Part shown: positions 54,322 to 64,000 of the stretch, piece by piece
How the letters are laid out: each line of letters starts with the position of its first letter
Position numbering within the stretch: position 1 is the stretch's first letter
Assembly (NCBI GenBank): GCA_024742695.1
Contig: JANSXY010000007.1
Span: 1-64,000, forward strand
Reading direction: 5' to 3'
DNA length: 64,000 nt
From: Paracoccaceae bacterium
GTDB taxonomy: Bacteria; Pseudomonadota; Alphaproteobacteria; Rhodobacterales; Rhodobacteraceae
The notes under the pieces: generated by a model
The model's input: only the letters and a program-made list of their open reading frames with translations
Databases searched by the model: none
Told to the model about the DNA's origin: nothing
Made by a program: the position numbers and the translations under genes

Positions 54322-55191
54322 TCAGAACCACTGCCCCGGTTCCATCAGCCCGGCCTGCATCAGTTGCCGCGACGACCAGGCGAACGTCTCCGATCCGGGC
54401 CAGGTGAACCTGTCGATCGCCTCGCGGCTGGCGGGGTTCGCCATCAGCGCCTTGGCCGCGCGGAACGAGACGACCGCGCAGGTCAGGCTGTTGTGCCAGG
54501 GGCAGGCGTAGGTGTTCATCTCCTCGTCGTCGAAGGTGAAATCCTCTCGCATCCGCAGACCCGGCCGCGCCCGGAACAGTGCGATCCGGTCGATCCGCCG
54601 CCGGTTCGGGGGCACGTGTTCCTCGAAACGCCAGCGCAGCCCGCCGTGAAAATCCAGTTGCCGATCCTTCGGCACGCCGTTCGGCCCCGGCCGCTCGGTG
54701 GCGAAATAGCCCATCCTGTCGAACTGCGCCGCGGAAAGGCCGACGCCGTCGGGATGCGCGGCCAGGTCCGCGGGATAGAGATCGACGACATAGGCCAGCA
54801 TCGCGCGGCGCCGTTCCTCGGCATGGAAGGCCAGCATCTCCGACACCCGCCGCGTTTCGCAAAACGGGTAGAACAGGTACTCGGCATTGTGCCCGGCGTA
54901 GACCCAGGTGTCCGCGGGCAGCCGGGGCAGGACCGCGCTGACGATCGCCGGCAGGTCGCCGTCGCGCGGGGCGGCGTGATCGACGCGGATCACGTCGCCG
55001 CCGCAGCCCTCCGGATCCGGGGCCTCCGCCGGGGCGAACAGAAGGATTTGCCGGAACCCGCGGGCCAGGTGGTGGCGCAGCGTCGTGTCGATCTCCACCA
55101 TGTCTTCGGCAAGGATCACCGCGACCGGGCCGGAGATTCGGGCCGCATCGCCGGATCGAAGGAACTGGGCGAGCGTGGCGTGGCGGATCAT
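54322..55191 (-). CDS. Glycosyltransferase-family-2-like protein, function uncertain
   Basis: The 289-residue protein begins with a beta-alpha pattern (AVILAEDMVEIDTTLRHHL, then GFRQILLFAP) like family 2 glycosyltransferases that lack a classic DxD. It continues with YAGHNAEYLFYPFCETRRV, VVDLYPAD and CPWHNSL. No metal-binding motif is certain. It might modify a surface polysaccharide. It is convergent with irr, whose stop is 3 bases away. Function is inferred from fold only. Confidence 0.5.
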   Translation of the reverse strand: MIRHATLAQFLRSGDAARISGPVAVILAEDMVEIDTTLRHHLARGFRQILLFAPAEAPDPEGCGGDVIRVDHAAPRDGDLPAIVSAVLPRLPADTWVYAGHNAEYLFYPFCETRRVSEMLAFHAEERRRAMLAYVVDLYPADLAAHPDGVGLSAAQFDRMGYFATERPGPNGVPKDRQLDFHGGLRWRFEEHVPPNRRRIDRIALFRARPGLRMREDFTFDDEEMNTYACPWHNSLTCAVVSFRAAKALMANPASREAIDRFTWPGSETFAWSSRQLMQAGLMEPGQWF

Positions 55192-55338
55192 CCGGGCAAC
55201 TCGGCAAAGGCTGGGGTCTCGACCGCGCCAGCATCGCCCCCCGCGCGGCGCGATGCAACCCGGTCGCGGCCGCCATTGCCCAGCCCCCCCGGTTTCGGGT
55301 AGGACGGCCGCCAAGCCGATGGATCGGGAAGCGCAACG

Positions 55339-56670
55339 ATGGGCGAGACGGCGGGGCCGAAGAAGCTCTGGATCAAGACCTATGGCTGTCAGATGAACGT
55401 CTACGACAGCGAGCGCATGGCCGAGGCCATGGGCGGCGAGGGCTATGTGGTCACCGACCGGGCCGACGAGGCCGACATGGTGATCCTCAACACCTGCCAT
55501 ATCCGCGAGAAGGCCGCCGAGAAGGTCTATTCCGACCTCGGCCGGCTGCGGCCGCTGAAGGCGGCGCGGCCGGATCTGAAGATCGGCGTCGCCGGCTGCG
55601 TCGCGCAGGCCGAAGGCGCGGAGATCCTGCGCCGGATGCCGCTGGTCGACCTGGTCGTCGGCCCGCAAAGCTATCATCGTCTGCCCGCGATGGCGAAGGC
55701 CGCCGCGGCGGGGGAAAAGACCGTCGACACCGATTTCCCCGCCGAGGACAAGTTCGATCACCTGCCGGACCGCCCGGCGCCCAGCCGTGGCCCGACCGCC
55801 TTTCTCACCGTGCAGGAGGGGTGCGACAAGTTCTGCTCGTTCTGCGTGGTGCCCTACACCCGCGGCGCCGAGGTCAGCCGCCCGGCCGCCAAGGTGCTGG
55901 ACGAGGCGCGGGGCCTTGTCGCGCGCGGGGTGCGCGAGATCACGCTGCTGGGCCAGAACGTCAACGCCTATCACGGCGCGGGCGAGGGCGGCGAATGGGG
56001 GCTGGGGCGCCTGGTGCGCGCCCTGGCCGGGATCGAGGGGCTGGAGCGGATCCGCTACACCACCTCGCACCCGAACGACATGGACGACGACCTGATCGCC
56101 GCGCATGGCGAGGTGGCGGAACTGATGCCCTACCTGCACCTGCCGGTGCAGTCCGGTTCCGACCGGATACTGAAGGCGATGAACCGCAAGCACACCGCCG
56201 AGGCCTATCTTCGGCTGGTGGAACGGATTCGCGCGGCGCGGCCCGACGTCCTTCTGAGTTCCGATTTCATCGTGGGATTTCCCGGCGAGACCGAGGCCGA
56301 GTTCGACGCGACGCTCGATCTGATCCGCGCGGTCGGGTTCGGCGCGGCGTTTTCCTTCAAGTATTCGGCCCGGCCCGGCACCCCCGCGGCGGAGCGGCCG
56401 CCGGTGCCGGCCGAGATCGCCGACGACCGGTTGCAGCGGCTGCAGGCGCTCGTCACCGAACAGCAACGCGCGGCCCAGGCCGCGATGGTGGGCCGCACGG
56501 TCAAGGTGCTGTTCGAGAAGCCTGGCCGGATGCCTGGCCAGATGGTCGGCAAGTCGGACTACCTGCATGCCGTCCATGTCGCCGATCCGGCCGCGATGCC
56601 GGGCCGGATCGCGCCGGTGCGGATCACCGAAAGCGGGCCGAATTCGCTTGGCGGGGTTCTGGCGGGCTAG
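55339..56670 (+). CDS. miaB: tRNA-2-methylthio-N6-dimethylallyladenosine synthase
   Basis: The 443-residue radical-SAM methylthiotransferase has the N-terminal cluster Cys residues ([24 protein letters not shown]), the radical-SAM motif CDKFCSFC (about 162-169), LLGQNVNAY and a C-terminal TRAM domain. It adds a methylthio group to A37 of tRNAs reading codons that start with U. It overlaps the end of the minus-strand neighbour by 4 bases. Confidence 0.96.
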   Translation: MGETAGPKKLWIKTYGCQMNVYDSERMAEAMGGEGYVVTDRADEADMVILNTCHIREKAAEKVYSDLGRLRPLKAARPDLKIGVAGCVAQAEGAEILRRMPLVDLVVGPQSYHRLPAMAKAAAAGEKTVDTDFPAEDKFDHLPDRPAPSRGPTAFLTVQEGCDKFCSFCVVPYTRGAEVSRPAAKVLDEARGLVARGVREITLLGQNVNAYHGAGEGGEWGLGRLVRALAGIEGLERIRYTTSHPNDMDDDLIAAHGEVAELMPYLHLPVQSGSDRILKAMNRKHTAEAYLRLVERIRAARPDVLLSSDFIVGFPGETEAEFDATLDLIRAVGFGAAFSFKYSARPGTPAAERPPVPAEIADDRLQRLQALVTEQQRAAQAAMVGRTVKVLFEKPGRMPGQMVGKSDYLHAVHVADPAAMPGRIAPVRITESGPNSLGGVLAG

Positions 56671-57293
56671 GCGTCCTGCTCTTGTGCGGCGGCGATGCGC
56701 GCCTGCCAGACAAGGTTGTTCGCCCCGGCCTCGGCCAGCGCCAGTTCCAGCGCCGGGGCCGAGATCGGGCCGCGGATCGTCACGTCGCACAGCGCCAGCC
56801 GCTCGGTCGTGAAATCGTGGAACCCTACCTCTTCCGACACCAGGATCACCGGCAGGTGCGGCAGCTTGCGGCGCAGGTGCAGCAGGCCGTCGAGGACCAG
56901 GCGCGGGCCGCCGAAGCCGTCGATCGACAGCAGCAGCGTCGACCAGCCCATCGGCGCGCCGTGCGCGCGGGTCAGCGCGCTGCGGAATGTCGTGCAGGTG
57001 ACCACGTCAAGCCCGAAGCCCTGCATGTGCTGCACCGCGGACATGTCGAAGGCCGGGTCCGAGGTGCCGAAGAGCACCGGCCTCGGGTCGGCGAGGAACG
57101 GGCGGAACAGCGGCGCGGGCGCGGGCCGCGCCGGGCGGTCGCCGGCCAGGCTGGGCGTCTGGCGCGGCACCGCGATGGCGCCGGGCGCGGCACGTTCCGG
57201 GCGCAGGAGCGCGACGACGGACGCCCACAGGCCCCGGCGCGGGGCTGCGACGGGTTGCGGGGCGGTCTGCGGTCCGATCCGGTCGTGGCGCAT
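56667..57293 (-). CDS. Pseudo-receiver protein of unknown function
   Basis: The 208-residue protein has a basic, Pro-rich N terminus (about 1-70) and a domain that reads like a response-regulator fold: [21 protein letters not shown] (Asp at the phosphate position), PVILVSEE and TIRGPIS, where the usual Lys is Arg. Missing or moved key residues suggest a receiver no longer phosphorylated, or one only distantly related. It is cotranscribed with a small gene upstream. Confidence 0.55.
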   Translation of the reverse strand: MRHDRIGPQTAPQPVAAPRRGLWASVVALLRPERAAPGAIAVPRQTPSLAGDRPARPAPAPLFRPFLADPRPVLFGTSDPAFDMSAVQHMQGFGLDVVTCTTFRSALTRAHGAPMGWSTLLLSIDGFGGPRLVLDGLLHLRRKLPHLPVILVSEEVGFHDFTTERLALCDVTIRGPISAPALELALAEAGANNLVWQARIAAAQEQDA

Positions 57294-57306
57294 GATGACG
57301 GGCCGT

Positions 57307-57561
57307 TCAGATCACGCGGCGCAGCGGCGGCGCGACGCTGTGCGCCGGCTTCGGCGCATGGCCGGCAAGGGCGCGCCGCACATCGAGCGGGAACACGTCG
57401 AACCCGTCGGTCGGCGGCATCGCGGCATCGGACGATTCCAGCATCGGCGCCACCTGCGCCGCGGTCTGGCGCAGGGTCCGGCTCACCTCGGGCAGATCGT
57501 TGCGATCAGCGTATTCGATGATGTCGGAAAGAACGAGGTTGATCCAGACGTGGCAACTCAT
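57307..57561 (-). CDS. Small protein of unknown function
   Basis: The 84-residue product begins MSCHVWINLVLSDIIEYADR and has a helical N-terminal half (NDLPEVSRTLRQTAAQVAPML) and a Pro/Ala-rich tail. GGAGGAT lies 11 bases before the ATG at 57561, a wide spacing. It lies 13 bases before the pseudo-receiver gene, so they are probably one operon. No family is recognised. Confidence 0.5.
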   Translation of the reverse strand: MSCHVWINLVLSDIIEYADRNDLPEVSRTLRQTAAQVAPMLESSDAAMPPTDGFDVFPLDVRRALAGHAPKPAHSVAPPLRRVI

Positions 57562-57604
57562 ATCGGGCCTATCCTCCAGCAAAATGGCGCACCAATCCGT
57601 TGCC

Positions 57605-57848
57605 CGGACCGGTCCGCACCGCAGCGCCTGCCTCACAATCGCAACCGGCACTCTCGCGGTGCTTCCACTCGCTACTGGGGATGTGGACATCCCGGTGGAT
57701 AGATTGGCATGGGAAGCGCCTGTTCCGAAACCAATTCTTGCGAAACCCGCCCCATGCAATGGCATGGATACATCCAATCGGCGATAATTTGCCCAAATCC
57801 TGTGCATATGGCGGACATACCCAGGGTTGTCTGTTAACCTTCTGTTTA
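57605..57848. promoter_or_regulatory. Cluster of palindromes and a CtrA-like site in a gap
   Basis: The gap 57562-58095 (534 bases) holds no convincing gene. It contains three perfect inverted repeats: CGGACCGGTCCG (57605-57616), GGGATGTGGACATCCC (57678-57693) and CCATGC-AATG-GCATGG (57752-57767). TTAA-N7-TTTA (57834-57848) is one base from the CtrA consensus TTAA-N7-TTAA. These may control the divergent small gene and phoH. Confidence 0.45.
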
Positions 57849-58095
57849 CGCTTTTGGCGTGTGGCCCGTTCGCGGCTGAAATCCAATCCGCCCGGGGCCG
57901 GCGTCAGTGTCGCGGAATGCGGGGGGTGATTCGCCGGCCCGGCGCCCGAAAAGCCCCTTTTCGCGCCGTTCAGGCGCAGACTCGCGACCCGCTCCGCCTG
58001 ATCCGGGGATCGGGTCGTGAATTTTTTGTGGATGGCTTGCGCGGCTGGCGATCCCTTGGCACGGTTGGGGTCAAACACGGGCCAAGGAGAGTTGC

Positions 58096-59112
58096 TTGGG
58101 CATCAGCGCGCTGACCCCCCCGCCGAAACAGGACGACGTGCACGAGACGCTGCTGGAGTTTCCCGACAATCGTCTGCTGATCGACCTTTGTGGCGAGTAT
58201 GATCGCAATCTTGCCCAGATCGAACATCAACTCGGTGTCCATATCCTGCGCCGCGGCAACCACCTTGCCGTGGTCGGCGCCGCGACTGCCCGCGACCGGG
58301 CCGCGGCGGTCCTGACCCAGCTTTACGGCCGGCTTGAGCAGGGCAGGCCGGTCGATGCCGGCGAGGTCGACGGCGCGATCCGCATGGGCGAGGTCGCGGC
58401 CGAACCGGGCGATCCCGGCGACCAGCTGGAGATGTTCCATGCCGGCCGCGTCGAGGTGCGCACCCGTCGCAAGACGGTTGAGCCGCGGACCGAGGCGCAA
58501 AAGGCCTACGTGGCCAACCTGTTCGAACACGAACTCGCCTTCGGCATCGGCCCGGCGGGCACCGGCAAGACCTATCTCGCCGTCGCCGTCGGCGTGGCCA
58601 TGTTCATCGGCGGCCATGTCGACCGGATCGTCCTGAGCCGCCCGGCTGTGGAGGCGGGCGAGCGGCTGGGATTCCTGCCCGGCGACATGAAGGAGAAGGT
58701 CGATCCCTACATGCAGCCGCTTTACGACGCGCTGAACGATTTCCTGCCGGCCAAGCAGGTGCAGAAGCTGATCGAGGAAAAGCGGATCGAGATCGCGCCA
58801 CTGGCCTTCATGCGCGGCCGGACGCTGGCAAACGCTTTCGTCGTGCTCGACGAGGCGCAGAACGCGACCACGATGCAGATGAAGATGTTCCTCACCCGTC
58901 TCGGCGAGGGCAGCCGGATGGTGATCACCGGCGACCGCAGCCAGGTCGATCTGCCGCGCGGCACGCAAAGCGGGCTGCACGATGCCGAACGCATCCTGAA
59001 GGGTGTCAAGGGCGTCAGCTTCAACTACTTCACCGCGAAGGACGTGGTGCGCCATCCCCTGGTGGCGCGGATCATCGAGGCCTATGACCGCGACGATGGA
59101 GCCGCTGGTTGA
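58096..59112 (+). CDS. phoH: PhoH-like ATPase
   Basis: The 338-residue protein has Walker A GPAGTGKT, LSRPAVEAGERLGFLPGDM, VVLDEAQN (Walker B) and ITGDRSQVDLPRG, all typical of the PhoH/YbeZ group tied to RNA handling and ribosome biogenesis. The start is a TTG at 58096 with AGGAG 7 bases upstream; no in-frame ATG is near. ybeY begins 17 bases before its stop, the usual pairing. Confidence 0.93.
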   Translation: MGISALTPPPKQDDVHETLLEFPDNRLLIDLCGEYDRNLAQIEHQLGVHILRRGNHLAVVGAATARDRAAAVLTQLYGRLEQGRPVDAGEVDGAIRMGEVAAEPGDPGDQLEMFHAGRVEVRTRRKTVEPRTEAQKAYVANLFEHELAFGIGPAGTGKTYLAVAVGVAMFIGGHVDRIVLSRPAVEAGERLGFLPGDMKEKVDPYMQPLYDALNDFLPAKQVQKLIEEKRIEIAPLAFMRGRTLANAFVVLDEAQNATTMQMKMFLTRLGEGSRMVITGDRSQVDLPRGTQSGLHDAERILKGVKGVSFNYFTAKDVVRHPLVARIIEAYDRDDGAAG

Positions 59113-59602
59113 CACCCTGACCGAAGACCCGCGCTGGGAGGCGTTCGGGCTGGGGGATCTTGCCGAGCCCGCGGCGCGGGCCACGCTGGCCAGCCTTGGG
59201 CTGCCGCCCGACGGGTTCGCGATAAGCCTGCTGGGCTGTTCCGATGCCCGGATCGCGGTGCTGAACGCCGATTTCCGGGGCAGGCCGCAACCCACAAACG
59301 TCTTGTCCTGGCCTTCGGAGGAGCGGGCTGCGGCGGCCGACGGCGACCGCCCGGCACCACCGCGGGCCGGGCCCGTGGCAGAGCCGGCCGAACTGGGCGA
59401 TATCGCCATCGCCTGGGAAACCTGCGCGCGCGAGTCCGAGGAAGCCGGGCGGCCGATGCGCGACCATGTCACGCATCTTGTCGTTCATGGAGTGTTGCAT
59501 CTGTTGGGCTACGATCACATCCGTGACAAAGATGCCGCCCTGATGGAGGCGCTGGAGGTGGAAACACTTGCCAGCCTCGGGGTGGCCGACCCATATGAGT
59601 GA
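59096..59602 (+). CDS. ybeY: Endoribonuclease YbeY
   Basis: The 168-residue protein has the YbeY zinc motif HGVLHLLGYDH (three His) near the C terminus and the PTNVLSWPSE loop. It acts in 16S rRNA 3'-end maturation and ribosome quality control. The ATG at 59096 overlaps phoH by 17 bases; another ATG at 59084 is possible. Confidence 0.94.
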   Translation: MEPLVDTLTEDPRWEAFGLGDLAEPAARATLASLGLPPDGFAISLLGCSDARIAVLNADFRGRPQPTNVLSWPSEERAAAADGDRPAPPRAGPVAEPAELGDIAIAWETCARESEEAGRPMRDHVTHLVVHGVLHLLGYDHIRDKDAALMEALEVETLASLGVADPYE

Positions 59603-59640
59603 ACCGGGGCGCGCGATGCCCCAATTTTCGGAAAGGACCC

Positions 59641-60534
59641 ATGGGCCAGTCTACCGACGGATCTAGTGCGGCGCAGGGCGCGCTCGAGGATCCCGACAGT
59701 CAGCACACCGGCGGGCAGCGCGGCTTTTTCGGCCGCATCCTGCACGCCCTGTCTCCCACCGACACGATCGAGGACGAGGACGAAACCGCCAAGGCCGACG
59801 GCACCGCACAGGTGGCGCTGGACCGGCCCGGCATTTCCAACCTGCGCCGTATGCGGGTGGACGATGTCGCCGTTCCGAAGGCCGAGATCGTCGCGGTGCC
59901 GGTCACCATCACCAAGGAGGCGCTGGTCGAGGTGTTCCGCGAGTCGGGCTTTTCCCGCCTGCCGGTGTTCAAGGGCACCCTCGACAGCCCGCTCGGGCTC
60001 GTCCATCTCAAGGATCTCGCGCTGGAATACGGGTTCGGCAATGCCGGCGGGCGGTTCACGCTGCGCAAGATGCTGCGGCCGCTGCTTTACGCGCCGCCAT
60101 CGATGCCGATCGGCGTGCTGTTGCAGAAGATGCAAAGCCAGCGGATTCACATGGCGCTGGTGATCGACGAATACGGCGGCGTCGACGGGCTGGTGACGAT
60201 CGAGGATCTGATCGAGCAGGTCATCGGCGAGATCGAGGACGAGCATGACGAGGTCGAGGCCGGCCTTTGGACGCAGGAGAAGCCCGGCCAGTACATCGCC
60301 CATGCCCGCGCCCCGCTCGACGAGTTCGAGGCCGAGATCGGCATGCCGCTGGCCAATCCCGAAGAGGGCGACGAGATCGATACGCTGGGCGGGCTTGTCT
60401 TCATGCTGTCGGGCAAGGTGCCGGCGCGGGGCGAGGTGATCCAGCATGACAGCGGCGCCGAGTTCGAGGTCGTCGACGCCGATCCGCGGCGGATCAAGCG
60501 GCTTCGGGTGCGCCTGCCGCAGGCCGCCGCCTGA
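59641..60534 (+). CDS. corC: CBS-domain CorC/HlyC-type protein
   Basis: The 297-residue protein has an acidic N terminus (EDEDE at about 42-46), two CBS domains (about 70-200, with RLPVFKGTLDSPLGLVHLKD and MALVIDEYGGVDGLVTIEDL) and a C-terminal CorC_HlyC domain (EFEAEIGMPLANPEEGDEID). Such proteins assist magnesium or cobalt transport or bind nucleotides. The ATG at 59641 follows AAGGA. Confidence 0.9.
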   Translation: MGQSTDGSSAAQGALEDPDSQHTGGQRGFFGRILHALSPTDTIEDEDETAKADGTAQVALDRPGISNLRRMRVDDVAVPKAEIVAVPVTITKEALVEVFRESGFSRLPVFKGTLDSPLGLVHLKDLALEYGFGNAGGRFTLRKMLRPLLYAPPSMPIGVLLQKMQSQRIHMALVIDEYGGVDGLVTIEDLIEQVIGEIEDEHDEVEAGLWTQEKPGQYIAHARAPLDEFEAEIGMPLANPEEGDEIDTLGGLVFMLSGKVPARGEVIQHDSGAEFEVVDADPRRIKRLRVRLPQAAA

Positions 60535-60536
60535 TC

Positions 60537-62066
60537 ATGCGCCCGGCCCGGCCCCGGCGCTGGGCGGCGCCCGCGATGGCCCTGGCCGCGGGCCTCGCGG
60601 CAGCGGCCGGGCAGGCGCCGCTGGGGCTTTGGCCGCTGACGCTGGCGGGGTTTGCCGGGCTGGTCGCGCTGGTCGCGGGCGCCCGGTCGGCGCGCCGGGC
60701 CGCGATGCTGGCCTGGATCGGCGGCGCGGGCCATTTCGCGGCGGCGATGTTCTGGATCGTCGAGCCGTTCCTGGTGGACGCCGCCCGGCATGGCTGGATG
60801 GCGCCCTTCGCGCTGGTCCTGATCTCCGGCGGGCTGGCGCTGTTCTGGGGCGCGGCGGGGGCCGTCGCGGGTGCGATGCGCGGCCGCGCCGCGCGCGCGC
60901 TGGGCTTTGCCGCCGCGCTAGCGCTTGCCGAACTGGCGCGGGGCTACGCGTTCACCGGCCTGCCCTGGGCCGCGCCCGGCCATGTCTGGATCGACACGCC
61001 TTTCGCGCAACTGGCCGTGCTGGCCGGGGCGCCGGGCCTTACCGCGCTGACGCTGCTGGTCGCCGCGCTTCCGGTGGCGGCGCGCGGGCCATGGCCGCGC
61101 GCGCTTGCCGTGACGCTGGCCATCGCGGCGCTGGGCGCCGGCTGGCTGTGGGGCGCCGCGCGGCTGAACGCCGCGGCGGAGGGGCCGGCGGAGGGGCCGC
61201 TGATCCGTATCGTCCAGCCCAATGCGGCGCAGCATCTCAAGTGGCGGCCCGACATGGCGAGGCTGTTCTTCGAACGCCAGATCGGGCTGACGGCGGCCCC
61301 CGGCCCGGCCCGGCCCGACCTGGTGATCTGGCCCGAAACCGCCGTGCCCTTCCTGTTGAACTACCCCGGTGAGGGCCTTGTGCGGATCGCCGCCGCGGCG
61401 GGCGGCGCGCCGGTGGCGCTGGGCATCCAGCGGACCGAGGGGTTTCGGGCCTACAACAGCCTCGCGGTGATCGATCCCGATGGCGTGCCGGCCGCGATCT
61501 ACGACAAGTTCCACCTAGTGCCGTTCGGCGAATACATCCCGTTCGGCGATGCGCTTGCCCGCATCGGGATCACCGCCTTCGCCGCGCAGGAGGGCAACGG
61601 CTATTCCCCCGGGCCGGGTGCGGCGATCCTCGATCTCGGGGAGCGGCTGGGCAGGGTGCAGCCGCTGATCTGCTACGAAGCGGTATTCCCGCAGGACTTG
61701 CGCGCCGCGCCGGAGCGGCCCGACTGGCTCTTGCAGGTCACCAACGATGGCTGGTTCGGCACGCTCACCGGGCCGTACCAGCATTTCGCCCAGGCCCGGC
61801 TGCGCGCCATCGAGCAGGGGCTGCCGCTGCTGCGCGCCGCCAATACCGGGATTTCGGCGGTGGTCGACGCGCGCGGCCGGGTCGTCGAGTCGCTGCCGCT
61901 GGGTGCGATCGGACGGATCGACGCGACGCTGCCCCCCCCCGGCCCGCCCACGCCCTACGCCCGCACCGGCGATCTGCCGCTGGCGGTGTTGCTCGGCGCG
62001 CTTGTGCTTGGCGTCGCATCGATTTGTCGGCGCTTGACCATTGACGCCGGGCACGGCGGGCCCTAG
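60537..62066 (+). CDS. lnt: Apolipoprotein N-acyltransferase
   Basis: The 509-residue protein has about six membrane segments in its first half and a nitrilase-type periplasmic domain with WPETAVPF (catalytic Glu), YDKFHLVPFGEYIPF (Lys) and ICYEAVFP (Cys). It adds the third acyl chain to lipoproteins in the inner membrane. It starts 2 bases after the corC stop. Confidence 0.95.
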   Translation: MRPARPRRWAAPAMALAAGLAAAAGQAPLGLWPLTLAGFAGLVALVAGARSARRAAMLAWIGGAGHFAAAMFWIVEPFLVDAARHGWMAPFALVLISGGLALFWGAAGAVAGAMRGRAARALGFAAALALAELARGYAFTGLPWAAPGHVWIDTPFAQLAVLAGAPGLTALTLLVAALPVAARGPWPRALAVTLAIAALGAGWLWGAARLNAAAEGPAEGPLIRIVQPNAAQHLKWRPDMARLFFERQIGLTAAPGPARPDLVIWPETAVPFLLNYPGEGLVRIAAAAGGAPVALGIQRTEGFRAYNSLAVIDPDGVPAAIYDKFHLVPFGEYIPFGDALARIGITAFAAQEGNGYSPGPGAAILDLGERLGRVQPLICYEAVFPQDLRAAPERPDWLLQVTNDGWFGTLTGPYQHFAQARLRAIEQGLPLLRAANTGISAVVDARGRVVESLPLGAIGRIDATLPPPGPPTPYARTGDLPLAVLLGALVLGVASICRRLTIDAGHGGP

Positions 62067-62082
62067 CAAGCTTCATCGAACC

Positions 62083-62126
62083 GTCACAACGGCTTCCTGG
62101 CGTGGCGGGGATTTCCCAATGGAGCA
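62083..62126 (+). promoter_or_regulatory. SAM/SAH riboswitch
   Basis: The leader between lnt and metK contains CACAACGGCTTCCTGG (from 62085), then CGTGG and, after a short variable part, AATGGAGCA. This follows the conserved core I recall for the SAM/SAH riboswitch of Rhodobacterales metK leaders. GCTTCC in the loop can pair with GGAGC at 62121-62125 in a pseudoknot with one bulge. GGAG is also the ribosome-binding site, 8 bases from the metK ATG, so ligand binding would block translation. Confidence 0.8.
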
Positions 62127-62132
62127 CTTCTC

Positions 62133-63295
<1,163 letters not shown>

Positions 63296-63299
<4 letters not shown>

Positions 63300-63937
63300 C
63301 CGGCCCGGCGCGGCAGGCCGTTTTCGCCGCCTTGCTGGGCCTGGCCGCGGCGCCCGCCGCGGCCGGGGCCGGCGAGGCCGGCGCCGGCGCGTTCCGGATC
63401 GAGACCGGGGTGCTGCATTACGATACCGAAACGCAGCCCGGCGGCATCACTCCCGGCGATGCCGCGCGTCTTGTCGCGCTTTTGCGCGCCAACCCGGATG
63501 TTGCGGCGGTGGAACTCAACAGTTCCGGGGGCGACTATTTCGAATCCTTCGATCTTGCCCATGTGATCGCGGATTTCGATCTCGAGACCCGCGTTCGCGG
63601 GTTTTGCGAAAGCTCCTGCGTGCACGTCTTCCTCGGCGGGACGCGGCGGACGCTGGCGCGTGGCGGCCGGATCGGCTTTCACCGCACGACGTGGAGCCCG
63701 GACAGCGTGGAAAGCTACTACACGGACCGGCAGGAGAGCGAACGCTGGCGCAGCCCGTTCGACATGGTCTCGTGGACCTACGAGGATACGCAGGGCGAGG
63801 TCTACGACCGGCTGATGTTCATGGTGGATCGCGGTGTCGATCCGCTGTTCGCGATCGAGACGCTGCGCGTGGAAGCCGGCGGGATCTGGTATCCCGACCG
63901 CGACCGGCTGCGCGACGCCGGCTTCATCACCGAATGA
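63296..63937 (+). CDS. Exported ClpP-like (COG3904-type) protein
   Basis: The 213-residue product starts at a GTG overlapping the metK stop and has a signal peptide ([19 protein letters not shown], about 8-26). The rest resembles the ClpP/crotonase fold: [34 protein letters not shown] and GGRIGFHR. A Ser sits in ESSC, where the serine-protease relatives have their nucleophile, with the His in GFHR. Activity is unproven. Its position after metK is well supported; the role is not known. Confidence 0.78.
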
Positions 63938-64000
63938 CCGCCGGCGTCGGCCCGGCGCTTGACGGCCGCGCGGCGCGGCGCTACCCCGCCCGCCGATGAC

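Noticed and set aside
54322-56790. A minus-strand frame 822 codons long
   Set aside because: Only the last 289 residues look like protein; the upstream part is antisense to miaB. I used the ATG at 55191.

Overview
The window is about 70% G+C and gene-dense, and it looks like a chromosomal segment of an alphaproteobacterium of the Rhodobacterales (Paracoccaceae/Roseobacteraceae). Four things point that way: the order phoH-ybeY-corC-lnt-metK near the right end, a short leader before metK matching the SAM/SAH riboswitch known from Rhodobacterales, irr divergent from fabA-fabB-fabI, and a TRAP transporter beside aromatic-acid genes. The assignment is inferred from gene order and motifs; no database search was run. 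I found no rRNA, CRISPR array, insertion sequence or prophage. There is one tRNA, tRNA-Arg(TCT).

Left part (1-15.5 kb). A partial gene at the left edge faces an outer-membrane barrel gene across a palindromic promoter region. The barrel gene overlaps an exported serine hydrolase gene. Then come a PqiA-like membrane protein, a polyamine-type ABC importer with an MBL hydrolase (minus strand), and a divergent TetR gene overlapping an agmatinase-family ureohydrolase. Next is a compact three-gene minus-strand operon (RuBisCO-like protein, DUF1537 kinase, ApnO-like oxidoisomerase) that fits D-apionate breakdown. A caspase-fold protein with degenerate active-site motifs follows.

Middle part (15.5-37 kb). 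This holds YegP, a galactarolactone-cycloisomerase-like enolase, an MDR oxidoreductase, an 11-heme cytochrome with a periplasmic rhodanese, a glutamine amidotransferase and a zeta GST. A TRAP transporter is followed by a crotonase-MarR-feruloyl-CoA synthase-acyl-CoA dehydrogenase operon, apparently for hydroxycinnamates. After it come an orphan ParA, several small stress-type proteins, uvrB, a complex I accessory subunit, a GNAT enzyme, tRNA-Arg and a YdcF-type protein.

Right-centre (37-51 kb). A structured AT-rich gap precedes a SAF-domain dehydrogenase. A long minus-strand run (50.6 to 39.1 kb) follows: haloacid dehalogenase, hydrolase, PLP lyase, pobA, pcaD, pcaC, hydrolase, BKACE, pcaB, MFS, Zn-alcohol dehydrogenase and an enolase-type dehydratase. 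The pob/pca block lacks pcaHG and carries a BKACE enzyme that could finish beta-ketoadipate breakdown without PcaIJ/PcaF.

Right end (51-64 kb). This is housekeeping: VOC protein, fabI, fabB, fabA, irr, a possible glycosyltransferase, miaB, a pseudo-receiver pair, phoH-ybeY-corC-lnt, the riboswitch, metK, and a ClpP-like exported protein overlapping metK. The final 63 bases hold no complete gene; an ATG at 63996 could start the next one.
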